A stretch of DNA of 64,000 nucleotides from VSOB01 sp964389835 (GTDB lineage: Bacteria > Bacillota > Clostridia > Lachnospirales > Lachnospiraceae). Shown in pieces: positions 33,449 to 42,242 of this stretch. Where the stretch lies: NCBI GenBank assembly GCA_964389835.1, contig CAYMEZ010000011.1:13032-77031 (forward strand), written 5' to 3'. Under the pieces are notes generated by a model. That model was given only the letters and a program-made list of their open reading frames with translations. It ran no database searches and had not been told where the DNA came from. Position numbers and translations under genes: made by a program. Position 1 is the first letter of the stretch; each line of letters starts with the position of its first letter.

Positions 33449-33477
33449 ACTTTACTCCCTTTAAATTGATTTGTCAA
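33449..33477 (-). promoter_or_regulatory. promoter of the T-box / trpXYZ operon
   Basis: TTGACA at 33472-33477 and TAAAGT at 33449-33454, spacer 17 bases, directly upstream of the T-box. Confidence 0.75.
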
Positions 33478-33584
33478 GAAGAATTTATTGTAATATTTTT
33501 CTGAATATTTTATAATTATAATAGGATTTTCAAAGAGTTTGATTTCATTTTCCCAATTTTGCTCTTGAAACCGGATCCACGAAT

Positions 33585-34433
33585 ATGAAAATGAAAAGAA
33601 CAGATACTATGATTATGACTATGAAAATTGATATGCACTGTCACACAAAAGAAGGCTCTCTGGATGGTCAGATCCCGATCCAAGAGTATATTGCGCTGCT
33701 GAAGGAAAAGGGCATTGACGGCATGCTGGTATCTGACCATAATTCCTACGGCGGATACCGCTATTGGAAAAATCACCAAAAGGAAATGCCGAAGGATTTT
33801 CTTGTTCTGAAGGGAATCGAATATGACACCATCGATGCAGGTCATATTCTCGTCATCCTGCCCACTGGTGTCAAGGTCCCTCTGCTGGAGCTGCGCGGTC
33901 TGCCTGTCAGCATCCTGATCGATATCGTTCACCGGCACGGAGGCATTTTAGGTCCTGCCCATCCCTGCGGAGAACGCTTTTTAAGCCTGACCAATAACCG
34001 GAGATTCCGCAGACAGAAATCTGTCCTGGAACGCTTTGATTTTGTGGAAACCTTTAATTCCTGCGAACCAAAGGACAGCAATGAAGGAGCCCTGCTGCTG
34101 GCACAGGCATATGAAAAGCCCGGCTTCGGCGGCAGCGATTCCCACCGTCCTGATTGTGTAGGAACTGCCTATACCTGCTTTTCAGAGCAGCTTCTGAACG
34201 AAACAGATCTGATCAATTATATCCTGTCTGGAAAAAGCACCTCCACAGGCGGTTACTACTACCACGGAACAGCCCGTGAAAAAATGGGAAAAATGCATCA
34301 TCTTCTTACCTATTCCTTCTGGTTTTACAACAAAGGAAGCGGCCTGTGGAGACAGCGCAGACGCAAAGCAGCCCTCCATGCAGATGATGTCCATACGCTG
34401 GAGGAATATAGCAAAAGCCGGAATAGCTTTTAA
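33585..34433 (+). CDS. PHP-domain phosphoesterase, 282 aa
   Basis: PHP motifs are IDMHCHTKEGSLDG, VSDHNSYGG, KGIEYDT, PAHPCGE and GGSDSHRPDCVG, so the metal site is complete. After the PHP core a C-terminal basic part (RQRRRKAALH) follows. It differs from the protein at 11328, so the two are not recent duplicates. The exact start is uncertain: three in-frame ATGs occur in the first 13 codons and no strong Shine-Dalgarno is seen. The 3' end shares a hairpin with the convergent membrane gene. Confidence 0.78.
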   Translation: MKMKRTDTMIMTMKIDMHCHTKEGSLDGQIPIQEYIALLKEKGIDGMLVSDHNSYGGYRYWKNHQKEMPKDFLVLKGIEYDTIDAGHILVILPTGVKVPLLELRGLPVSILIDIVHRHGGILGPAHPCGERFLSLTNNRRFRRQKSVLERFDFVETFNSCEPKDSNEGALLLAQAYEKPGFGGSDSHRPDCVGTAYTCFSEQLLNETDLINYILSGKSTSTGGYYYHGTAREKMGKMHHLLTYSFWFYNKGSGLWRQRRRKAALHADDVHTLEEYSKSRNSF

Positions 34434-34447
34434 TCTTTCCGGCTTTT
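34413..34447. terminator. bidirectional terminator shared by two convergent genes
   Basis: AAAAGCCGGAA pairs with TTCCGGCTTTT; T-runs occur on both strands. The stop codons of both genes (34430-34433) lie in its loop, so the hairpin is formed by the last codons of each gene. Confidence 0.75.
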
Positions 34448-35239
34448 ATTCTGTCTTTTATGCTCTTTTACATACTCCTTAGCTGATTCCATCAGCTCTT
34501 CAAATGCGCCCTTAAACCTTACCGATATCATACCGGGATTACCCAGAAGAAGCCTTCTTTTATAGGAGTCACCCAGACTTTTCAGCTGCAGCCGTCTGTC
34601 ATGCAAAACATGAAATTTCAGGCGCAGCTCTTCTCTTTCCTCGATCAGTGCCTGATCGGCCACTGCGATCAGCACATCCAGGCGCTTCTGCATACGCTCC
34701 ATTTCCTGCTTTGCCGCCTCCATACGAACCAGCACGTCTCTGATATCCAGAGCTGCCTTGAAGGACAGCGCACAGTCTATGGATAAAAAGATGGTCAATA
34801 CAAAGGTTGTCGTCTTCCAGATATGCTCCGGCATCAGGAGCATAAGCTGTTCAGTCGGGCTCTGCAGCATTTCCGTCATCAGTACGGTAAAAGCGCCCCA
34901 GGTCAGTGTAGAGCCCAGACAGATATGTCCCTGAAAGTTCATAAACTTTCCCGTATAATCCCAGTAACGCACCTTAAACAATGCCTCTGTCAAGACCCCT
35001 GTCACATATTCCAGCAGGGTAGCTCCCACGCAGCCTGCCAGATAAGTCAGCAAAAGATTATCCTGAAAGGGCTTTGATACCACCAGCATCATTACTGCTC
35101 CCGTTCCATATATGGGCAGAAACGGCCCACGGATAAAGCCCCGGTTGACCCACCTCTTTGTTTTTATGGATACATAGAGGGATTCAAAGCACCATCCCAA
35201 AAAACTATAAAAATATAAAAGAAATAACCATTTATACAT
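34430..35239 (-). CDS. CmpB-like putative ABC transporter membrane protein, 269 aa
   Basis: Four to five membrane helices make up residues 1-165, beginning YFYSFLGWCFESLYVSIKTKRWVNRGF, then RGPFLPIYGTGAV and the LLEYVTGVLTEALF motif of the CmpB/ABC_trans family (blocks listed separately). Residues 170-269 form a long coiled-coil and basic cytoplasmic tail. The function is unknown. The gene overlaps the S4-domain gene by eight bases. An apparent paralogue with the same GWC-E start lies at 26042. Confidence 0.8.
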   Translation of the reverse strand: MYKWLFLLYFYSFLGWCFESLYVSIKTKRWVNRGFIRGPFLPIYGTGAVMMLVVSKPFQDNLLLTYLAGCVGATLLEYVTGVLTEALFKVRYWDYTGKFMNFQGHICLGSTLTWGAFTVLMTEMLQSPTEQLMLLMPEHIWKTTTFVLTIFLSIDCALSFKAALDIRDVLVRMEAAKQEMERMQKRLDVLIAVADQALIEEREELRLKFHVLHDRRLQLKSLGDSYKRRLLLGNPGMISVRFKGAFEELMESAKEYVKEHKRQNKSRKD

Positions 35240-36002
35240 AAAACGCTACCTTGATATTACATTTTCCTTTCCGTGTCGTATGACTCATTCCCCGATAGAC
35301 TAGTCTTCCATACCCACGAACCGAAACAATATCTCCCGCCTTTGGCACAGCACTGTTATTTTCCTGCTGCCTGCCATTTACAAAAATTTTCTTTTCCCGG
35401 AACAGCTGCAGACTTTTTTCACGGGAAAGATGATATGCCTTTGCAAGCACGGCATCCAGACGCTCAGATGCCACCTGATATTCCTGCTCCTCTAATCTGG
35501 GAGCAAGTATTTTCGTCTCTCCCTCATACTTTACACAGGATACACTGGTGTGCTTGATCCTTGTCAGATTTTCTATTATATAGGGTGCAATGGTTTCTAT
35601 GCAGTACAGATAGGCGCTGTTTTCCCTGATCAGAATATCTCCTATGGTGCTGCGCTCAATTCCCAGATTCATACAGGCACCCAGAAAGTCTCTATGGGTC
35701 AATGGATCTGCAAATTTTGCCATGGAAGGCCTGATATGCAGACAGACAATGGGAAATGCCTCTTCATAACCCATCAGCTCCTGACTGCCAAATCGTATCA
35801 TCTGCCGCTCACTGCCTATATTTCCGCCAAAAACGGTATAAGGCACATGGGAAAACTCCGCCTGTGCCCTATAAAAGGTATCCAGCTCTGCCATACCTAA
35901 AAAACCGGTAAAACAGTACACATTCTGCATATAAGATTTTTCTGCCAGCTCCTTGAAGCGTTTTTTTAATTGCTGCAATTCCTTTTCTGTTTCTGTTGCC
36001 AT
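35232..36002 (-). CDS. YlmH-like S4-domain RNA-binding protein, 256 aa
   Basis: The protein matches the YlmH family, which includes factors associated with the cell-division gene cluster and ribosome rescue in B. subtilis. Motifs are CFTGFLGMAELDTFYRA near the N-terminus, GDILIRENSAYLYC and a C-terminal S4 domain near 180-240 with RLDAVLAKAYHLSREKSLQLF and VRGYGRLVYRG. The length is usual. It lies 12 bases behind the smaller CobW-like gene and is probably in the same operon. Confidence 0.82.
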   Translation of the reverse strand: MATETEKELQQLKKRFKELAEKSYMQNVYCFTGFLGMAELDTFYRAQAEFSHVPYTVFGGNIGSERQMIRFGSQELMGYEEAFPIVCLHIRPSMAKFADPLTHRDFLGACMNLGIERSTIGDILIRENSAYLYCIETIAPYIIENLTRIKHTSVSCVKYEGETKILAPRLEEQEYQVASERLDAVLAKAYHLSREKSLQLFREKKIFVNGRQQENNSAVPKAGDIVSVRGYGRLVYRGMSHTTRKGKCNIKVAFYV

Positions 36003-36014
36003 AGCCGCTCCATA

Positions 36015-36944
36015 TCAGGTAAAATCTATTACTTCTTTGTCCGGTGCTTTCGCTGGTTCTACAGAAACTGCATGCAGCACCGGCCCTTCGCCTTCATAAT
36101 CAGCCCAGTATTCCCATGTCAGAGTGGCAGTTACCTTTACCCATTCTTTGTCCTTTAAAGCCTCTGCCCTGCCATATTCACAGGCAAAGCCCAGAAATGC
36201 CATATCATCTGCGCAGCAGGTCATCGCCATCCTGCCCGGCACAAAATAATCCTTGGGAAATCCTGATGGCTTTAATACCATTGCTGTAAAGACCAGAGTT
36301 TTATCCAGATACCGTTCTGCATTGTCCAGTGCATCCAGATACCAGATACCATAGCCATTGCCCTCCAGCTCCAAGGTGTCCTTTGACAGATCATAGGGAA
36401 GTTCATCCTCCATAATCGCATTGACCTCTCCCTGGGAATCCTCAAAAATGATCTCCGCACTCTGATTTACTGCCTTTACATTTCTCTTATAACTGCTAAG
36501 GTCCTTGATCCCATCGCAGCGGTTAAAAATGATCATCTCTGAACCCTTTAGCATTTCTGCCAGCAGGGAACGCATATTGGTATAGTACATCTGAAAGGTG
36601 GAAGCATCAATGGTCGTGATCTGCTGCTCGATCTTCCAGTGCCAGGGCAGCTTCATTTCCTTGAAATTCCACATTCCATTATATTCAATGATGATTCTTT
36701 CCGGTTTATGCTTTTTCTCCAGTGCCAGCAGCTTCTCCGGAGTAAAATCCTCTTCCTCTTCAATGAGCTCCAGAACCGTGCGGCTCTTTTTCAGCAGGTC
36801 ATCATCAAATTCTACTTCTCCCTCTTCACAAAGGATCAGTAATGTCTTTTCCTTGATCCTGAAATAGGGCTGCTCTAATGTATAACGGATAAATTCTGAC
36901 TTTCCGCTTTCCAGAAAGCCATTTATCATATAAACAGATTTCAT
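36015..36944 (-). CDS. divergent CobW-like GTPase, 309 aa
   Basis: The P-loop is MINGFLESGKSEFIRY, a variant of the CobW GxxGxGKT/S loop with Glu in place of a Gly. The switch region CEEGEVEFDD, a NRCD guanine-specificity-like motif (FNRCDGIKD) and a C-terminal domain with a DUF-type beta fold follow. It lacks the CxCC metal motif of its neighbour. I chose ATG 36944 behind GGAGAGAAG. It is directly downstream of the His-rich CobW gene with a ten-base gap and may act with it in metal delivery; this is inference from position. Confidence 0.8.
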   Translation of the reverse strand: MKSVYMINGFLESGKSEFIRYTLEQPYFRIKEKTLLILCEEGEVEFDDDLLKKSRTVLELIEEEEDFTPEKLLALEKKHKPERIIIEYNGMWNFKEMKLPWHWKIEQQITTIDASTFQMYYTNMRSLLAEMLKGSEMIIFNRCDGIKDLSSYKRNVKAVNQSAEIIFEDSQGEVNAIMEDELPYDLSKDTLELEGNGYGIWYLDALDNAERYLDKTLVFTAMVLKPSGFPKDYFVPGRMAMTCCADDMAFLGFACEYGRAEALKDKEWVKVTATLTWEYWADYEGEGPVLHAVSVEPAKAPDKEVIDFT

Positions 36945-36954
36945 CGCTTCTCTC

Positions 36955-38100
36955 CTATTTTGCAAACAGCTCTTCCAGCTTATCCTCCTTCAGCTGTGAA
37001 CCAATGACGCAGAGCTTTCCTGTCAGCCATGGCTTACCCTCGCGGATGTCTGTTTCCCCCGGCACATAATCAAAATAAGTCCACTTGCCGTTCTGGTCAG
37101 GCAGCATCCCCTTGGCTCTGAGAATAAAGCCATAGGTCTTTTCATCCTCCAGTGCTGCCAGCTTTTCTGCGATCTCTGCCTGTGTATAGGAAGCAGAGGT
37201 TTCCTTACCCCAGCTTGTGAAAACTTCATCTGCATGATGATGTCCATGGTCATGGTCATGACAGCCGCAGGTGCATCCCTCTCCGTGCTCATGCTCATGG
37301 TCGTGATGGTGGTCATGGTCGTGGTCATGGTCGTGGTCATGGTCGTGACAGCCGCAGGTGCATCCCTCTCCGTGCTCATGCTCATGCTCATGATGGTGGT
37401 CGTGTCCGTGCTCATGGTCATGTCCGTGCTCATGGTCATGACAGCACTCGTGGTCGTGATGGTGCTGCTTTCTTGTTTCCTCCAAAAGTGCCTCCATCCA
37501 GTCATCTTTTTCTTCCATTGCCTTCAGGATCTGCATACCATCCAGTTTCTCCCATGGTGTTGTGATCACAACTGCATTCGGATTGTGCTGCCGGATGATC
37601 TCTACTGCCTTTGCTGTTTTTTCCTCACTGATATTTCCTGTTCTGCTGAGAATGATCAGTCTGGCATTTTCTATCTGATTTAAGAAAAATTCTCCAAAGT
37701 TTTTTGCATACATTTTGCACTTTGCTGCATCTACCACTACAACTGCACTGCTCAGGCTGATCTGTGTCTTTGTTTTTACACCCTGAACTGCCCGGATCAC
37801 ATCAGAGAGCTTGCCTACGCCTGAGGGCTCGATCAGGATTCTCTCCGGTGCATAGGTTTCAAGCACCTCCTGTAAAGAAGCTCCAAAATCACCTACGAGG
37901 GAACAGCAGATACAGCCAGAATTCATTTCTTTCATTTCCACGCCAGATTCCTTTAAAAATCCACCGTCAATACCGATCTCGCCAAACTCATTTTCGATCA
38001 GCACTACCTTGGTATCCTGTAATGCTTCCTTTAAGAGCTTCTGGATCAGTGTTGTCTTTCCTGCCCCTAAAAATCCGGAAATAATATCAATTTTTGTCAT
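36955..38100 (-). CDS. His-rich CobW/ZNG1-type metal chaperone GTPase, 381 aa
   Basis: This COG0523 family protein has Walker A IISGFLGAGKTTLIQKLL, ENEFGEIGIDGG, the metal-binding CxCC motif in GCICCSLVGDF near residue 65 and EPSGVGKLSDV. A stretch of about 80 residues (roughly 215-295) is made of HD/HE repeats with two copies of GEGCTCGCHDHDHD, followed by the C-terminal CobW domain. Relatives move zinc or other metals into target enzymes using GTP; the His/Cys tract suggests strong metal storage. A 41-bp exact DNA duplication underlies the repeated part. Confidence 0.9.
   Translation of the reverse strand: MTKIDIISGFLGAGKTTLIQKLLKEALQDTKVVLIENEFGEIGIDGGFLKESGVEMKEMNSGCICCSLVGDFGASLQEVLETYAPERILIEPSGVGKLSDVIRAVQGVKTKTQISLSSAVVVVDAAKCKMYAKNFGEFFLNQIENARLIILSRTGNISEEKTAKAVEIIRQHNPNAVVITTPWEKLDGMQILKAMEEKDDWMEALLEETRKQHHHDHECCHDHEHGHDHEHGHDHHHEHEHEHGEGCTCGCHDHDHDHDHDHDHHHDHEHEHGEGCTCGCHDHDHGHHHADEVFTSWGKETSASYTQAEIAEKLAALEDEKTYGFILRAKGMLPDQNGKWTYFDYVPGETDIREGKPWLTGKLCVIGSQLKEDKLEELFAK
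37259..37386. repeat. 41-bp direct repeat in the His-rich CobW gene
   Basis: The segments 37259-37299 and 37346-37386 are identical over 41 bases (offset 87) and encode the same EHEHGEGCTCGCH tract. The flanks are GTGGTCATG-type short repeats. The duplication expanded the metal-binding tract in frame. Confidence 0.85.
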
Positions 38101-38174
38101 TGTCTTTCCCTTCTTTTCTATTTCATTTCTTTTATTTTTACTTGCCTTTTTACCTGTTTTTTCGCTGAGCAGCC

Positions 38175-39005
38175 TTAGTTTGATGAGCTGCTATGGTCTG
38201 TAAATTTCTCCCACTCCTTACGGATCAGACTCATGGGAAGGCTTGCAGTTTCATCATCATGTCCACCAGTAACCATTCCGATACAATGTCCATGTGTATC
38301 ATAAGTACCGCCGCCGGACATTCCTGCCTTTGCCGTACAATAATTATATATCATATAAGACCCGAATTCGTCAAAGTAATACCATGGATCCGCTATTTCT
38401 CCACGGTAAATATTGCATGCTACTCCATCTGCCGAGCCCACCAGAAAAATCTCTGTTCCTCTTACAAGTGCTTCCTCACAGTCTGCTTCTGCCCTTATGC
38501 ATCTGAGCTGTCCCCGTTTTTCGTAAGACATGCCGCTGATATCTGCTGCCAGAAAGCCCAGATCATAATCCTTGGACAAATAGACTCTTCTTCCAGAGAC
38601 CGTCTCGCCGTTATACAGCTGCACCCCTGAAAATTCCTGACTGAACAGCTGATGCTTATTAGAGACAATGAAAAGCGTATCCTCACTTATCTCCAGTATC
38701 ATACCGCTTCCGGTAAATTGTCCTGTCTGTATCCGGACAATGGAAGGCATTACGTTACCAATCGCCTGCTCTGCAGCACCCTTTAAATTTTCTTCTGTCT
38801 GCAGCAGACCAAGATGCACAAGCCCCAGGTATTCCTCCCGGGGCGTAGTGGTCTGGATCAGGGGTCCCATCACTGCTTCAGCAGCATAAGCCTTTTCTGC
38901 CGGGATCAGAAAAAGCAGCAGCCCTGACAGCAGCAGCCCTGACAGCAGCCAACGTCTTTGCACCAGACTGCCAAAGCTCTTTTGTACAGGCAGTCTCCTA
39001 TACAT
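38175..39005 (-). CDS. exported trypsin-like serine protease, 276 aa
   Basis: An N-terminal hydrophobic segment (WLLSGLLLSGLLLFLIPAEKAYA) acts as signal or anchor, so the enzyme works outside the cytoplasm. The chymotrypsin fold is shown by FIVSNKHQLF (catalytic His), DYDLGFLAADI (Asp) and KAGMSGGGTYD (Ser). This is as in HtrA-like proteases, but no PDZ domain is attached. The length is short for HtrA. Its start overlaps the end of purB by eight bases. The substrate is unknown. Confidence 0.8.
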   Translation of the reverse strand: MYRRLPVQKSFGSLVQRRWLLSGLLLSGLLLFLIPAEKAYAAEAVMGPLIQTTTPREEYLGLVHLGLLQTEENLKGAAEQAIGNVMPSIVRIQTGQFTGSGMILEISEDTLFIVSNKHQLFSQEFSGVQLYNGETVSGRRVYLSKDYDLGFLAADISGMSYEKRGQLRCIRAEADCEEALVRGTEIFLVGSADGVACNIYRGEIADPWYYFDEFGSYMIYNYCTAKAGMSGGGTYDTHGHCIGMVTGGHDDETASLPMSLIRKEWEKFTDHSSSSN

Positions 39006-40431
39006 GAATTTCTGCTTTCACACCAAGCAGCTCCTTATTTTCTTCCAGAATCGGTGCGATAACCTGCTGCAGAAAGGCTTCCACCTGCTGTTTGGAGCGT
39101 CCTGTATAGCGGGCAGGCTCCATTGACATTTCCAGCTCCTGTCGTGTCATAGGGAAGGAAGGGTCTGCAGCGATCAGCTCAAGCAGATTGTTTTCTTTGC
39201 CTTCCACCTTAACATTTTTTCCCGCTTCCATGGAAAGGACACGGATCCTTTCATGGAGCTCCTGTCTGTCTCCGCCAGCCTTTACCGCATCCATCATAAT
39301 ATTTTCTGTAGCCATAAAGGGCAGTTCACTTCGCAGATGCTTTTCGATCACCTTTGGATATACCACAAGGCCATCCACCACATTCAGGCACAGATCCAGA
39401 ATTCCGTCTGTTGCCAGAAAGCCTTCTGGGATTGAAAGTCTTTTATTTGCCGAATCATCCAGGGTACGCTCAAACCATTGTGTTGCAGAGGTAATTGCCG
39501 GATTCAGGGCATCTATCATTACGTAACGGCTCAGAGAAGCAATTCTTTCACTTCTCATAGGATTCCTCTTATATGCCATGGCAGAGGAACCGATCTGCCC
39601 CTTTTCAAAGGGCTCCTCTACCTCCTTCAGATGCTGCAGCAGGCGGATGTCATTACTCATTTTGTGGGCGCTGGCAGCGATCCCTGCCAACACATTTGCC
39701 ACTCTTGTATCCACCTTACGGGAATAGGTTTGTCCCGATACCGGATAGCACTGGGAAAATCCCATCTTTTCTGCGATCATGGGATCGATCTTATCGATCG
39801 TCTCCTGATCTCCGTTAAACAGTTCTAAAAAGGATGCCTGTGTGCCTGTTGTTCCTTTTGAACCAAGCAGCTTCATGCCGGTCTGCACATGCTCTAAATC
39901 CTCCAGATCCATACAAAATTCCTGCATCCAGAGGGTTGCACGTTTTCCGACTGTGGTAGGCTGTGCCGGCTGAAAATGGGTAAATGCCAATGTTGGCAGC
40001 TCCTTATATTTATCTGCAAAATTGGATAATCCGGCGATCACATTGACCAGCTTTTTCTTGATCAGCTTGAGTGCCTCTGTCATAACGATAATATCTGTGT
40101 TGTCCCCTACATAGCAGGAGGTCGCTCCCAGATGGATGATCCCTTTTGCCAGCGGACACTGTACTCCATATGCATGCACATGGCTCATAACATCGTGGCG
40201 TACTACTTTTTCCCGTTCCTTTGCCACCTCATAGTTGATGTCCTCTGCATGAGCCTTCAGCTCATCGATCTGCTCCTGCGTTATGGGCAGGCCCAGCTCC
40301 TTTTCTGTTTCTGCCAAGGCGATCCAGAGCTTTCTCCATGTTCTGAATTTCATATCCGGGGAAAAAATGTACTGCATCTCTTTGCTGGCATACCGTTCAG
40401 AAAGAGGACTGTTATATCTGTCTGTGTTCAT
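38998..40431 (-). CDS. purB: adenylosuccinate lyase, 477 aa
   Basis: PurB catalyses two fumarate-releasing steps of purine synthesis. Motifs are YNSPLSERYASKEM, LGATSCYVGDNTD and the fumarase-superfamily signature SSAMAYKRNPMRSERIASL near residue 295. The length is as in the longer clostridial/eukaryote-like group. It follows purC by 21 bases. Confidence 0.95.
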   Translation of the reverse strand: MNTDRYNSPLSERYASKEMQYIFSPDMKFRTWRKLWIALAETEKELGLPITQEQIDELKAHAEDINYEVAKEREKVVRHDVMSHVHAYGVQCPLAKGIIHLGATSCYVGDNTDIIVMTEALKLIKKKLVNVIAGLSNFADKYKELPTLAFTHFQPAQPTTVGKRATLWMQEFCMDLEDLEHVQTGMKLLGSKGTTGTQASFLELFNGDQETIDKIDPMIAEKMGFSQCYPVSGQTYSRKVDTRVANVLAGIAASAHKMSNDIRLLQHLKEVEEPFEKGQIGSSAMAYKRNPMRSERIASLSRYVMIDALNPAITSATQWFERTLDDSANKRLSIPEGFLATDGILDLCLNVVDGLVVYPKVIEKHLRSELPFMATENIMMDAVKAGGDRQELHERIRVLSMEAGKNVKVEGKENNLLELIAADPSFPMTRQELEMSMEPARYTGRSKQQVEAFLQQVIAPILEENKELLGVKAEIHV

Positions 40432-40452
40432 TCCTGTTCTCCTTTATCAGCA

Positions 40453-41181
40453 CTATCTTTTTTCATCTAACCCAAGGCGCTTCCATACCTCCTGGTATGC
40501 CTCTTCCACATTTCCCATATCTCTGCGGAAACGATCCTTGTCCAGCTTTTCATTGGTATGAACATCCCAGAGTCTGCAGGTGTCTGGTGAGGTTTCATCT
40601 GCAAGGATGATCTGTCCATGATATCTTCCAAACTCGATCTTAAAATCGATCAGCTTTATATCAGCCTGCAAAAAGTACTCCTTCAATACCTGATTGATCA
40701 AAAAAGCGTATTTTTTTATGGTCTCGATCTCTTCCCAGGTTGCCAGTCCAAGCGCTACTGCAAAATAGGAATTGATCAGCGGATCGCCCAGCTCATCATT
40801 CTTATAGCTGAATTCTATGGTCGGCTCCTGAAAAGCTGTTCCCTCCGGCACGCCCAGCCGCTTGGAAAAGCTGCCTGCTGCTACATTGCGGACAATTACC
40901 TCCAGTGGAACGATCTCTACTCTTTTTACTGCAGTTTCACGGTCACTTAATTCCTTGATCAGGTGTGTGGGAACGCCCTGTTTCTCCAGCAGTCCGAATA
41001 CATGGTTTGTCATGCGGTTATTGATAACGCCCTTTCCCACGATCGTACCCTTTTTTTCGCCATTGAATGCCGTGGCATCATCCTTGTAATCAACGATCAA
41101 CACATCCGGGTCATCTGTCATAAATACTTTTTTTGCCTTGCCCTCATAAAGCTGCTCTTGTTTTTTCATTCTCCTCACCAT
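40453..41181 (-). CDS. purC: SAICAR synthetase, 242 aa
   Basis: PurC joins aspartate to CAIR. Typical parts are QLYEGKAKKVF near the N-terminus, the VIVRNVAAGSFSKRLGV block, LIDFKIEFGR and LADETSPDTCRLWD. The ATG at 41181 has AGGAAAGG upstream; an ATG four codons later has its site too close. The length is normal. The promoter at 41247-41275 drives purC-purB. I found no purine riboswitch in the short leader. Confidence 0.95.
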   Translation of the reverse strand: MVRRMKKQEQLYEGKAKKVFMTDDPDVLIVDYKDDATAFNGEKKGTIVGKGVINNRMTNHVFGLLEKQGVPTHLIKELSDRETAVKRVEIVPLEVIVRNVAAGSFSKRLGVPEGTAFQEPTIEFSYKNDELGDPLINSYFAVALGLATWEEIETIKKYAFLINQVLKEYFLQADIKLIDFKIEFGRYHGQIILADETSPDTCRLWDVHTNEKLDKDRFRRDMGNVEEAYQEVWKRLGLDEKR

Positions 41182-41246
41182 GCGCCTTTCCTAAACTCCA
41201 TCCAGCGTTCTGTTCACACTATCTGGGAAACATTTTTACAGGAAAA

Positions 41247-41275
41247 AGTATACTCCCAGATTTTTCAGAAATCAA
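41247..41275 (-). promoter_or_regulatory. promoter of purC
   Basis: TTGATT at 41270-41275 and TATACT at 41247-41252, spacer 17 bases. The CTGGGA/TCCCAG inverted repeat spans the -10 region (41223-41260) and might be an operator. Confidence 0.6.
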
Positions 41276-41358
41276 TACAAAGCCTTGGTATAGACGAAAC
41301 AAAAGTGTTGAACTGCCGGGACGTGTGCCTGAAGGCGCGCTCGTTCGGCGTGCTCATA

Positions 41359-41394
41359 TAAAAAGCGGAAACCCTCAACCTCAAGAGTTTCCGC
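41359..41394 (-). terminator. terminator behind tRNA-Thr
   Basis: On the minus strand GCGGAAACTC pairs with GAGGGTTTCCGC and is followed by TTTTTAT. It ends the tRNA transcript. Confidence 0.8.
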
Positions 41395-41399
41395 TACCA

Positions 41400-41472
41400 A
41401 GCTGCTAACGGGAATCGGACCCGTGACCTCCGCACTACCAATGCGACGCTCTACCTACTGAGCCATAGCAGC
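41400..41472 (-). tRNA. tRNA-Thr (anticodon GGT)
   Basis: The cloverleaf is complete. The acceptor GCTGCTA pairs with TAGCAGC. The D-stem is GCTC/GAGC. The anticodon stem is TCGCA/TGCGG with loop TTGGTAG, giving anticodon GGT. The T-stem ACGGG/CCCGT has loop TCCGATT. The discriminator is T and no CCA is encoded. It reads ACC/ACT threonine codons. Confidence 0.95.
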
Positions 41473-41528
41473 AATACTATGATAGTATATCCCGATTCCC
41501 ATTATTTTGTCAACTGTTTTTTCGGTTT

Positions 41529-42242
41529 TCAGACATAAATAATATCCACGCCGGCACACCGCACTGTACCGTCAATCGTCAGTACTACACTGCCGTCTGG
41601 ATAATTCCTATTTTTTTCTTCTGCCCTGCCCATAGATGCATTGACAGCATTGATCACTGTCCATTCCTTGGGAATATACAGCTCCACACCTGCAAAGCTT
41701 ACCTGTACCGATATATGCGCCTTTCCCGATTTTACCACTGCTTTGTCAAAATACACTGCCATTGCGCCAAAGGAGCATTCCAGATCTGCCCGTCTGAAAT
41801 CATTGCAATTTACATATTTGGTAGTAGAACCAAATTTTGTTCTCTGCCGGATATATCCGTCCTCTTCTGCATCGGCATAGTAGTCCTGATGCATATGTCT
41901 GTGCTGTTCACATTCTCCAGTATAAAAATGCCCGTTCTCCTTTTTTTTAGGAAACAAAAAGGAGAGTCCGCAGCTTCCCAGAGCAGCTACGCCCAGCACC
42001 GTCCATGGTGTCAGTTCCTCTATCCCAAGGGGCTTATCATATACGATCAGAAGAAATGCAATAGAAAACAGAATACAGGCAAAATTCCGTTCAAGCATGC
42101 CTCTTATCAGCAGGATCACCAAAAACACCGTGAACATAAGTGACCAAAATCCCATTCCCCCAAACATTCCCAGCTTGGAAAGCAGCAAAAGTATAGCTGC
42201 TAAAATACACATGAGTCCCCAAAATATATTTCTCTTTTTCAT
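41529..42242 (-). CDS. LiaF-like membrane protein, 237 aa
   Basis: The N-terminal half has four membrane helices (GLMCILAAILLLLSKLGMF, FWSLMFTVFLVILLI, FACILFSIAFLLIVY and TVLGVAALGSCGLSF). The C-terminal half is a cytoplasmic beta-helix-like domain with FRRADLECSFGAMAVYFD and VSFAGVELYIPKEW, characteristic of the cell-wall-active antibiotics response (LiaF/YvqF) family. It overlaps the LytTR gene by four bases, so both form one unit, probably a membrane-stress sensing pair. Confidence 0.85.
   Translation of the reverse strand: MKKRNIFWGLMCILAAILLLLSKLGMFGGMGFWSLMFTVFLVILLIRGMLERNFACILFSIAFLLIVYDKPLGIEELTPWTVLGVAALGSCGLSFLFPKKKENGHFYTGECEQHRHMHQDYYADAEEDGYIRQRTKFGSTTKYVNCNDFRRADLECSFGAMAVYFDKAVVKSGKAHISVQVSFAGVELYIPKEWTVINAVNASMGRAEEKNRNYPDGSVVLTIDGTVRCAGVDIIYV

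Noticed and set aside
26042..35239. The two CmpB-like genes as a recent duplication
   Set aside because: Only the short GWC-E start is shared; lengths and the rest differ, so it is distant family membership.
37023..37683. Open frames on both strands of the His-rich tract (MTMST- and VMVV-rich)
   Set aside because: Alternative readings of the CATGAC-type repeats; only the CobW frame continues into conserved domains.
41182..41360. Purine riboswitch in front of purC
   Set aside because: No aptamer-like conserved blocks; only a promoter and a short inverted repeat are visible.
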